DNA from: an uncultured Bacteroidales bacterium
Lineage (GTDB): Bacteria; Bacteroidota; Bacteroidia; Bacteroidales; P3
NCBI GenBank assembly: GCA_947176325.1
Contig: CAMWQD010000039.1
Location: 1-9,154, forward strand
Length of the DNA stretch: 9,154 bases
Direction of reading: 5' to 3'
The notes below the pieces were generated by a model. That model saw nothing but the letters and a program-made list of their open reading frames with translations, had not been told where the DNA came from and searched no databases. Made by a program: the position numbers and the translations under genes. Shown here piece after piece: positions 1 through 7,700 of this stretch; within the stretch, counting starts at the first letter, position 1, and every line of letters starts with the position of its first letter.

Positions 1-716
1 GAAGCGAACTTGGTATGCACATTGATAGCGCCGTTGATGGCCGCCGAACCATACAGCACCGAAGCCGCACCTTTAAGCACGTCTATCTGTTCCACATCGT
101 CCATCGAAATCAGATTCCATGTAGGACGTCCCGCATCGGCACGCAACATCGGCATATTGTCGAGCAGAAGCATCACACGGCTACCCATACCCGAACTGAA
201 CCCGCTGCCGCCGCGCATCTGCGGTTCGTTGTCCACAATAGCCAGCCCCGCCACGTTTTTCAAGGCCTTATCCAGCGTGGTGACATTGTTTTTGGCTATC
301 TGGTCTATGCTGACCATTTCGATGGACTGCACCGAATTCTTGCCGTCGCGCTCCACACGGCTGCCGCGAATCTTCACCTCCTGCATTTCCTGCGCCCGCG
401 TGTCGAGCCCCACATTCAACACCTTCACTTCCTCCCCTTTGGAGAACTGCACCTTCACCTTCTTGTCCTGATAGCCGAGATAACGGAAATTGAGCTCGAA
501 TTCGGGCTTGTCGACGGCCAAGGTATAGTTGCCGTCTATATCGGCCACCGCACCAAGACCCGACGCTCCCACCACCGCCACTTGAGCCTGGGGCAGCGTC
601 ATCTTGTCGCTCACATCATAAATCTGACCCTTTACCACATAGTATTTCTGCGCCTGCAACGAAGCAAGCGGGAACAAGATCACGGAAAGAATAGCAATCA
701 GTACGTTTTTTCTCAT
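1..716 (-). CDS. TonB-dependent outer-membrane receptor, N-terminal part (cut by window edge)
   Basis: The first 238 codons of a TonB-dependent receptor; the beta-barrel lies beyond the left edge. Reading from the ATG at 716, residues 1-22 form a signal peptide (MRKN, a hydrophobic stretch, then ASLQA-Q as likely cleavage site). Residues 27-105 look like a CarboxypepD_reg-like beta-sandwich (GQIYD..., ADIDGNYTL, FRYLGYQ), the usual N-terminal extension in Bacteroidetes receptors. Residues 109-118 (QEMQEVKIRG) sit where a TonB-box-like segment is expected. The plug domain follows: RGGSGFSSGMGSRVMLLLDN (168-187), VEQIDVLKGAASVLYGS (208-224) and NGAINV (228-233), all canonical. The plug lacks the classic SusC wording and no SusD is visible, so I call it a general receptor; the substrate cannot be told. 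Transcription probably starts separately from purM, because a terminator lies between them. The frame runs open to position 1 with no break. Confidence 0.93.
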   Translation of the reverse strand, partial: MRKNVLIAILSVILFPLASLQAQKYYVVKGQIYDVSDKMTLPQAQVAVVGASGLGAVADIDGNYTLAVDKPEFELNFRYLGYQDKKVKVQFSKGEEVKVLNVGLDTRAQEMQEVKIRGSRVERDGKNSVQSIEMVSIDQIAKNNVTTLDKALKNVAGLAIVDNEPQMRGGSGFSSGMGSRVMLLLDNMPMLRADAGRPTWNLISMDDVEQIDVLKGAASVLYGSAAINGAINVHTKFA

Positions 717-759
717 GCCGGCAACTTTGGTTCACCTACACTTTTTTGGTAAAAACACA

Positions 760-791
760 CGAAACTATGCGCACGGCCCTCAAAAAACAAG
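760..791 (-). promoter_or_regulatory. Tentative Bacteroidetes-type promoter of the TonB receptor gene
   Basis: On the minus strand, TAGTTTCG (760-767) fits TAnnTTTG with one mismatch, and CTTG (788-791) lies 20 bp upstream as a weak -33 element (consensus TTTG). This would give a leader of about 37 nt before the ATG at 716. The -33 element falls inside the U-tract of the purM terminator. Both elements are imperfect, so the call is tentative; no better candidate is seen between the terminator and the start codon. Confidence 0.35.
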
Positions 792-820
792 AAAGGTTTT
801 GCTGAAACTTCAACAAAACC
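782..820 (-). terminator. Rho-independent terminator after purM
   Basis: On the minus strand the RNA reads GGUUUUGUUG, loop AAGUUU, CAGCAAAACC (820 to 795), a 10-bp stem, followed by UUUCUUGUUUUUU (794-782). One stem pair is a U-G wobble on this strand but becomes a C-A mismatch on the other strand, so the structure favours leftward transcripts. It lies 88 bp past the purM stop codon and ends the probable ompA-like/purM transcript. Confidence 0.75.
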
Positions 821-907
821 GTGTTGATTATAATATAAAAAACTGCGAACCAATAGCTTGCACACAAACTACCGATCCGCAGCTTTTTGACCGAAATACT
901 TCGGCAA

Positions 908-2092
908 CTAATACGTGAAAGTTCCGTGTTCGGACTCTATCGTCAACATCTTCTTGCTGCTGTTCTCGCAGTGGCCGATTATCTTGGCGTCGAGATTGAA
1001 GTAGCGGGCAATCTTGATGATGTCGGAAGCGATGCTTTCCTTTACATACAGTTCCATGCGGTGTCCCATATTGAACACTTGGAACATTTCCTGCCACGAA
1101 GTCTTGCTCTCGCCCTGAATCATAGAGAACACGGCGGGCGTGTCGAAAAGATGATTCTTCACCACATGCAGATTGTTCACAAAGTTCATCACCTTTGTCT
1201 GTCCGCCGCCCGTGCAATGGATAATGCCGTGGATGCTGGGGCGGTAGTTGTCCAAAATCGCCTTCACCACAGGCGCATAGGTGCGGGTGGGCGAAAGCAG
1301 CAACTGACCCACGTTCAGATTGTCCACGCCGCTGGGGTCGGTAAGGCTCTTGCTGCCGGCATACACCAGTTCGGCAGGCATCTGCGCATCGAAAGTCTCG
1401 GGATATTTTTCGGCATATTCGTGTTTGAGCACATCGTGACGCGCCGAAGTGAGGCCGCTGCTTCCGATACCGCTGTGGAAGCGGTCTTCGTAGGTGGTCT
1501 TGCCCGAAGCCGCCAAACCGATAATCACATCGCCGTCCTGAATACGCTCGCACGAAATCACTTCGTTGCGTTTCATACGCGCACTCACCGTGGCATCCAC
1601 CGCAATGGTGCGGACAATATCGCCCATATCGGAGGTTTCGCCCCCTGCAAACGTAATATGGATGTGTTCCTGCGCCATATTGTCGCAGAATTCCTGCGTG
1701 CCTTCCACAATCTCCCGCAACACCTCGCCCGGAATGCGGTATTTGTTGCGTCCGATAGACGAAGTAACCATCATGTTGGTGGTGGCGCCCACACAGAGCA
1801 AATCATCCACATTCATCACCGCCGCGTCTTGCGCAATGCCTCTCCAAACCGAAAGGTCGCCGGTTTCTTTCCAATAGAGATAGGCCAGCACCGCCTTCGT
1901 GCCCACACCGTCCGAATGCATCACATTGCAATACGAGGGCCCGAACAGAGGCTTTTTGTTTTCGCCCATCACATCGGGAATAATTTTACAGAAAGAATTG
2001 GATACAATACCTTTATCTAAGTTGCTCACGGCTTTCCGCACATCGGTCTTCGAAGGCGAAACACCTCTTTTTTCGTATTTGGATTCTTCCAT
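908..2092 (-). CDS. purM: Phosphoribosylformylglycinamidine cyclo-ligase (AIR synthase)
   Basis: PurM closes the imidazole ring in de novo purine synthesis: FGAM + ATP gives AIR + ADP + Pi, in the cytoplasm. The 394-residue product has the family signatures: HSDGVGTK (59-66), MNVDDLLCVGA (93-103), AGGETSDM (149-156), SSGLTSARHD (211-220) where many PurM proteins have the HTNGYSL-type motif, LSPTRTY (266-272), HCTGGGQTKV (292-301, glycine-rich nucleotide site) and NMGHRMELYV (341-350). It is longer than the ~345-residue enterobacterial enzyme, as is usual in Bacteroidetes. I chose the ATG at 2092 because the conserved part begins RGVSPSK at residue 9; an in-frame ATG at 2143 would add a basic 17-residue extension and overlap the upstream gene. 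The OmpA-family gene ends 31 bp upstream with no terminator between, so the two are probably co-transcribed. No other purine gene is nearby, so the window gives no sign of a clustered purine pathway. Confidence 0.95.
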   Translation of the reverse strand: MEESKYEKRGVSPSKTDVRKAVSNLDKGIVSNSFCKIIPDVMGENKKPLFGPSYCNVMHSDGVGTKAVLAYLYWKETGDLSVWRGIAQDAAVMNVDDLLCVGATTNMMVTSSIGRNKYRIPGEVLREIVEGTQEFCDNMAQEHIHITFAGGETSDMGDIVRTIAVDATVSARMKRNEVISCERIQDGDVIIGLAASGKTTYEDRFHSGIGSSGLTSARHDVLKHEYAEKYPETFDAQMPAELVYAGSKSLTDPSGVDNLNVGQLLLSPTRTYAPVVKAILDNYRPSIHGIIHCTGGGQTKVMNFVNNLHVVKNHLFDTPAVFSMIQGESKTSWQEMFQVFNMGHRMELYVKESIASDIIKIARYFNLDAKIIGHCENSSKKMLTIESEHGTFTY

Positions 2093-2123
2093 AATGATGA
2101 ATTTTATATTGCTTTTCCGTGAT

Positions 2124-4673
2124 TTACTTCGTTTCCACCACAATTTTCTGCGCCTCGGTGTCGATTTTGTAGGCTCCCAATTTAGACAGAGCCTCGCGGT
2201 TGAGGGTGATTTCGGCCGGGGATTCCTCCACGGTCACAAACTCGATACGCCCGATAATGAAGCCTCCCATTTTCACCTCCTTGAGTTGCAGACGCTGATT
2301 GGGCAACACCTCGCCATCCGCATTGAACGCCTTTTCCTTATTCTTGAAACTGTTCTTGCCTAAATTTCCCGCCTGCAGAAGCCGCATGGCCGCGTCCACG
2401 GTCAGAGTGTTGTACTTGGCCTTCTCTTCCACCACGGCACGCATACCCAAGCCATTGGCCACCACGCGGATTTCGGGTTTGCCCGCAGGGTTCAGGGTAA
2501 AGGGAATCTTGTCCGCCTCACCCATGTCGACCATACCTATCAACACACTCAGACTCCGGTTGCCGGAGGGGATGAAGTCTTCGCGCAACACGCTGAATTC
2601 GGTGCGGCGGTTGAGCTGGTGCGCCGCTTCGCGGGCATCGCCCTTGGGCAAGGTCTCTATAAATTCATCGGTCAGCACCACGCCCGAATCGAAAGCATAT
2701 TCTCTGCCGTTGTAGACCGACACCATAGGAGAGATTAAGCGGCGCGGATTGCGGGCACCGTAACCCCTGGCCTGCAGACGCTCGCCGTCTATACCTCTCT
2801 GTATCAGATAATCGACCACCGCCTGCGCCCGATATTGCGAAAGCGAATCGTTGGTCATGGCCACGGGGCGCGAGTCGGTATGCGAAGCCAACTCGATAAC
2901 CAAGCGGGGATTCTTTTCCAAAAGCACAATCAATCCCATCAACGAATCCTGATACTGGGGCTTAAGATCCCACTTACCCAAGTCGTAGAGGATTTCGGGC
3001 AGCACCACCGCTCCCTTCGGCACGGGTTCGAGCACAAAATCGTGTATGAAATCCTCGCTCGCCACCAAACCCACCGTGGTTTCGGTGCCTTCCGCGCCTA
3101 AATAGTTCTTCTTTTCCACCAACAACTTATAGGTGGTGTTTTCGTTAATCTGACCGGAACCGAATTCATAAAAACCCCTTTGGTTGGTGTTGGTGCTCAC
3201 CAAGGAACCGTCGCTGCCGGCCAACGTGATTTCGGCGGCGGGCACGGGCTGCAAGGTAGCCTCGTTCGTCACCGTTCCCGAAATGGTGAAGAGCATATCG
3301 GGCAGATAGAAAGAATATATATCGTCGCTCCCGCGCCCGCCGCCCCGGTTGGAGCTGAACAGACCCTTGTTCTGGTCGGGCAGGAAGCATATTCCGAAAT
3401 CATCGGCATGACTGCAAATGGGGTATCCCATATTCTCCACGCCGCCGAAACGTCCGTCGCCCTGCAAGGACGCCCGGAAGATGTCGAAGCCCCCCATGGA
3501 ACCGTGGCCCGTGGAGGAGAAATAAAACAGCGTGTCGCCGCGCAGGAAAGGATAGGCCTCCTTAAACTCGGTGTTGATGCAGCCGGCACAGGGAACGGCC
3601 ACTTTCGGAGCCCCCCCGGCCTCCGCCGAAGCCGCCTGCGGCATATCGTTCATATTGACAGGTTCGCCGAACTTGCTCCCCTCGCCCACCGCATACCAAA
3701 TATCCAAATCGCCGTAGCCGCCCTCGCGGTTGGAGGCAAAATACAGACGCTTGCCGTCGGCGCTGATGCAAGGATGAATGAAATCGGCCACCGAATCGTC
3801 GCCAATCACCACATCTTCGGGATCGCTCCATGCCTCCCCGTCGAAAGTGGAGGTGCGGATGATGCAGCGGTTCCGCTTTTTCTTCTCGTTGCCGCAATAG
3901 GTGTAGTACATCGTGTTGCCGCCGTTGCAGAACGAAGCATCGCTTTCATTGGCCTGGGTGCTTGTCTTGCCGTTGGCATCTAAAAGTTCCGGCTCGCTCC
4001 AGCCGCCCTTGGCGTCTTGTTTGGAAACAAAGATATCGGAGAACCTCTGCCCCGTCCACGCATCGTTTTTCTTGCCGCTCACGCCCTCGCGGGTGGAGGA
4101 AAAGGCCACGATGTCGCCCTCGGCGGTATAATAGCGGGGATTCCAATCGCCCGCGTTGGTGTTGAGTTTGCGCACATTCTCCACTTGATAGCGGGAGGCC
4201 TGTGCGGAGGCCTGCGCCCCCCAACGGGCGGCACGAAGCCCTTGCTGCCCCGCGCTGTCGTCGGGAATATAGTCGAGATAGGTGCTGAAATTTTCGGCGG
4301 CGGCCTCAAAACCGCCTTCTCCGAGTTGCAGGTTTGCCAGACAGAAATATACCTTGGGTTCGGCCTTATGATAGCCGGCGCGTATGCAACGCTGATATTG
4401 ACGGGCGGCCTGCTTGAGCTGTCCGCTGTTTCGATACGATTCGGCTATCTGAAAGAGAATACGGTTTTTCTCGTCGGGGTCGACATTCGCCTTCCGGCTC
4501 ATCTTGGCGAAGGCCTTTTGATATTGGGTCACCGCCTCGTTATACATATGGTATTTGTAGGCTGTATCCGCCTTCTTGATCTGTCGGGTTTGAGCCTGCA
4601 AGTATCCTGTGCCCACAAGCGGAAGAATACTCAGGAGCACCCAAAGCCGAAATTTATATATGCCTGCGTCCAT
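2124..4673 (-). CDS. OmpA-family periplasmic protein with TPR, PD40 propeller, carboxypeptidase-regulatory and C-terminal retropepsin-like domains
   Basis: An 849-residue exported protein likely anchored to peptidoglycan. A signal peptide spans about residues 1-27 (cut near LQA-Q) and has no lipobox cysteine. TPR-like helices occupy about 33-150. PD40/beta-propeller blades follow (177-455), with repeats such as HPCISADGKRLYFASNREGG (300-319) and LFYFSSTGHGSMGGFDIF (382-399). A carboxypeptidase-regulatory-like sandwich covers 461-550 (ISGTVTN, NQRGFYEFG). The OmpA C-terminal domain covers 557-698, with SHTDSR (597-602), YRAQAVVDYLIQRGI (614-628), GYGARNP (637-643) and NRRTEF (688-693), the residues that normally hold diaminopimelate. 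The TPR-propeller-CRD-OmpA order is that described for PorE (PG1058) of the type IX secretion system, but related proteins also occur without that system, so I do not assign the symbol. Unlike PorE, it continues for 150 residues past OmpA; residues 731-849 resemble a retropepsin fold lacking the catalytic Asp. The propeller holds eight cysteines. Its own promoter lies at 4699-4729, and purM follows closely. Confidence 0.88.
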   Translation of the reverse strand: MDAGIYKFRLWVLLSILPLVGTGYLQAQTRQIKKADTAYKYHMYNEAVTQYQKAFAKMSRKANVDPDEKNRILFQIAESYRNSGQLKQAARQYQRCIRAGYHKAEPKVYFCLANLQLGEGGFEAAAENFSTYLDYIPDDSAGQQGLRAARWGAQASAQASRYQVENVRKLNTNAGDWNPRYYTAEGDIVAFSSTREGVSGKKNDAWTGQRFSDIFVSKQDAKGGWSEPELLDANGKTSTQANESDASFCNGGNTMYYTYCGNEKKKRNRCIIRTSTFDGEAWSDPEDVVIGDDSVADFIHPCISADGKRLYFASNREGGYGDLDIWYAVGEGSKFGEPVNMNDMPQAASAEAGGAPKVAVPCAGCINTEFKEAYPFLRGDTLFYFSSTGHGSMGGFDIFRASLQGDGRFGGVENMGYPICSHADDFGICFLPDQNKGLFSSNRGGGRGSDDIYSFYLPDMLFTISGTVTNEATLQPVPAAEITLAGSDGSLVSTNTNQRGFYEFGSGQINENTTYKLLVEKKNYLGAEGTETTVGLVASEDFIHDFVLEPVPKGAVVLPEILYDLGKWDLKPQYQDSLMGLIVLLEKNPRLVIELASHTDSRPVAMTNDSLSQYRAQAVVDYLIQRGIDGERLQARGYGARNPRRLISPMVSVYNGREYAFDSGVVLTDEFIETLPKGDAREAAHQLNRRTEFSVLREDFIPSGNRSLSVLIGMVDMGEADKIPFTLNPAGKPEIRVVANGLGMRAVVEEKAKYNTLTVDAAMRLLQAGNLGKNSFKNKEKAFNADGEVLPNQRLQLKEVKMGGFIIGRIEFVTVEESPAEITLNREALSKLGAYKIDTEAQKIVVETK

Positions 4674-4698
4674 ATCTTCAATGATTTGACCGACCTTG

Positions 4699-4729
4699 CG
4701 AATATACGATTTTTTTCACGGAGAACAAA
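4699..4729 (-). promoter_or_regulatory. Bacteroidetes-type promoter of the OmpA-family gene / purM operon
   Basis: On the minus strand a TTTG -33 element (4726-4729), an exact 19-bp spacer and a TATATTCG -7 element (4699-4706) match the Bacteroides consensus TTTG-N19/21-TAnnTTTG with a single difference (C for T). The -7 is followed by CA, as in the other promoters of this window. Start would be near 4692, giving a leader of about 20 nt before the ATG at 4673. The -33 lies in the U-tract of the secDF terminator. Confidence 0.7.
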
Positions 4730-4761
4730 AGGGGGCCGTCCTGAACAGGACGGCCCCCTTT
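4727..4761 (-). terminator. Strong rho-independent terminator after secDF
   Basis: A perfect inverted repeat: GGGGGCCGTCC (4731-4741) pairs with GGACGGCCCCC (4748-4758) around a 6-nt loop, and AAA/TTT flanks (4728-4730, 4759-4761) extend the stem to 14 bp. On the minus strand the hairpin is followed by UUUUGUUCUC. It lies about 36 bp past the secDF stop codon. On the plus strand the tract after the stem is only UUU, so termination is mainly expected leftwards. Confidence 0.92.
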
Positions 4762-4796
4762 CACGAAACTCTTTTATCTCAATCTTCTACCTCTAA

Positions 4797-7700
4797 TTAT
4801 TTCGTTTTGGCAAGCTCCTTGCGTTCCTTGCGGCGAAGCAAGGCGTAGGCGATAGGCGAAGCCACGAAAATAGAGGAATAGGTTCCGATGAGCACACCGC
4901 AGAGGATGCAGAACACGAAGCCCCGGATAACCTCGCCGCCGAAGATGAAAATCATCAACAAGGTGACGATGGTGGTGCCGGACGTATTGATGGTACGGGG
5001 CAGGGTGCTGTTGATGGCCGTATTCATATTGTCGCGGATGGAGCGTTTGGGATAGAGGCCCATATTCTCGCGGATACGGTCGAAAATAACCACGGTGTCG
5101 TTGATGGAGTAACCGATAATGGTGAGGATGGCCGCGATGAAGGCCTGGTCGATGTCTAAGGAGAACGGAAGCACGCCGTAGAACAACGAGAACAGACCGA
5201 TGGAAATCAAGGCATCGTGAACCAAGGTTACCAGACCGCCCACACCGAACTGCCAACGCTTGAAGCGGATGGCGATATAGATGAAGATGAACACCAAGGC
5301 GATGGCCACGGCGATAAAGGCCGAGCGGGTGATGTCGATAGCCACGGCAGCCCCTACCACTTCCGAACTGATCTGACCGATGGATTTGTCTTCGGTGAAA
5401 ATCTTTTCTTCCACAGGCTGCACGAAATAGCCCTTGCAGCCTTCGTACAGACGATGTTCTACATCTTCGTCCACCTCGCTGCCCGTTTCTTCGATACGGT
5501 ATTTGGTGGTTACCTTCACTTGGTTGGAAGGACCGAAGGTCTTTACTTCGGGAGCGTCGCCGTCGAAAGCGTCGGTGAGGGTGGCACGCAAATCATTCGC
5601 GCTCACCACTTGGTCGAAACGAACCACATAGGTGCGGCCGCCGGTGAAGTCGATACCGAGGCTCAGGCCACGGACGCAGAGCGAAACGATGCAGATAAGG
5701 ATTACGATACCCGAAGCGATGAAAGCGTATTTCCCTTTGCCGATGAAGTCGAAGTTGACTTTCGACAGGAAGTTTTCGGAGAACTTGTGGCTGAAGGTGA
5801 TGTTGCGGTCTTTGTTCAACCAGCGGCTGAACACCAGACGGGTGATGAAAATGGAGGTGAACAGGGAGGTGAGGATACCGATGCAGAGCGTGGTGGCGAA
5901 ACCTTTCACCGAACCCGTACCTACATAGAGCAGGATGATACCCGTAATCAAGGTGGTTACCTGACCGTCGATAATGGCCGAATAGGCGTTTTTATAACCG
6001 TCCTGAATGGCCATGCGGAGCGACTTGCCCGTACGGAGCTCTTCTTTCACACGTTCATAAATAATTACGTTGGCATCCACGGCCATACCCAAGGTGAGCA
6101 CGATACCGGCGATACCCGAAAGGGTGAGCACCGCACCGATGGAGGTGAGCACGCCGAAGATGAAGAACATATTGACCAACAAGGCGAGATTGGCCACCCA
6201 ACCGGCCCTGTTATAGAATATGTACATATAGACAAGGATGAGCAGGAAGGCCAAAAGGAAGGAAACCATACTGTGGTTGATGGATTCCTGACCGAGCGAA
6301 GGCCCTACCACGGCTTCCTGCACGATGTTGGCGGGAGCGGGCAACTTACCGGCCTTGAGCACGTTGGCCAAGTCCTGACCTTCTTCCACGGTGAAGCCGC
6401 CGGTAATGGACGAGCGGCCTCCGGGAATTTCCCCGTTGACCGTAGGCCACGAATAGGCCACATTATCCAATACAATCGCAATCGAACGGCCGATGTTGTG
6501 ACCGGTGAGGTTTTTCCACACGCGGGCGCCTTCGGTATTCATGCTCATGCTGATTTCCACGCCGCCGTTCTGACCGAAATCCTGACGGGCATCGGTGATG
6601 ACATCACCGCCGAGGGGAGCGCGGCCGTCGCGGGTGCTCACTTTCAGAGCCACGAGCGAATAAATATCGGTATTGTTCTGAATGGGTTTTACCGACCAAA
6701 CGAACTTGACGTTGCGGGGGAATTTGGAGGAAGCCTGCTCGAGCATACGGTCTACCTTTTCCATATCCTTGGCGCGGGCATAGCCCACAACCGGCCCCTG
6801 ACGCTGTTCGTCGCCTTGGAAAAGCGTAGGCATCAACACCGCGAAAAGAGGATTCTGCGCCTGCCATTGCGCGGCATCGAGACCTTCTTCGGAGGTGGTG
6901 CCGTTGTTGTTCAACTGCGCCAAAAGCTCGTCTTCGGCCTTGGTGGCGGAATCTTTCACAGTTTCCTGTTCGGCTACCGTGGTTTCGGTTTCAGCCTCGC
7001 CCTGCAGGTTCTGCACCGACACCAAGTAGGTGTTGGCTTCCTGCAGATAGGGAGCCAATTCGCTGAATTCGTAGGTTTCCCAAAATTCGAGCTGGGCGGT
7101 TCCCTGCAGAAGCTTGCGCACACGGGCGGGGTCTTTCACACCGGGCAATTCCACCAAGATACGGTCGGTCTGCGCCAATTTCTGAATATTGGGCTGCGCC
7201 ACACCGAATTTGTCGATACGGGTACGGAGAATCTGATAGGTGCGGTCGAAAGCGCCGGAGGCCTCCTTGCGGACGGCGGAAAGCACCTCTTCGTTGGTGG
7301 AGGTGGCGCTTACGTCTTTCATCTCGAAACTGAAGATAGCGGCCATTTGGGCGTTGGGATCCTTTTCGTTCCATACACGGCCGAACACATCCACGAAGTT
7401 GGTGTTGGGCTCGGTGCGGTTCACAATCACCGCCTCTTCCATCACACTATTAAAGAAAGGATCTTCGCTGAAGCCTGAAAGAGCGCGTACCACATCGGCG
7501 GTGGAAACCTCCATCAACACGTTCATACCGCCGCGCAAGTCCAAACCGAGGTTCAGTTCGCGGGCCTTGCATTCCTTGTAGGTATATTTGCGGATGAGGA
7601 TGTTGTATACCACCTCGTTGCCCACCGAATCAAGAAAATACTGATGTTTGCGGTTGAAGATCGAATCGTAGAGGAAACGTTCGACAACTTCGTTGCCCTG

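Noticed and set aside
1..716. SusC-type glycan receptor with SusD partner
   Set aside because: The plug wording differs from SusC proteins, and the gene is cut before any partner would appear; only the general TonB-receptor call is supported.
15..752. Plus-strand frames over the TonB receptor gene (10-471 and 15-752)
   Set aside because: The minus strand carries an uninterrupted receptor with signal peptide, regulatory domain and plug motifs; the plus-strand frames are its shadows.
887..2020. A 377-codon plus-strand frame opposite purM
   Set aside because: Antisense shadow of purM: His- and Ala-rich translation, no recognisable motif, no promoter or leader of its own.
2093..2143. Longer purM start at 2143, adding 17 residues (MWWKRSKSRKSNIKFII)
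   Set aside because: It would overlap the end of the upstream gene, is basic and unlike the PurM family, and the conserved part starts right after the ATG at 2092.
4731..4758. The GC-rich palindrome as a mobile-element end or regulator binding site
   Set aside because: Its position just after secDF, hexaloop and U-rich tail are those of a rho-independent terminator; no transposase or target duplication is nearby.
5217..7478. A 753-codon open frame on the plus strand, opposite secDF
   Set aside because: It is the mirror of a full-length, motif-complete secDF. Its translation is rich in His, Gly and Glu with no domain or membrane pattern, as expected from a codon-biased gene read backwards.
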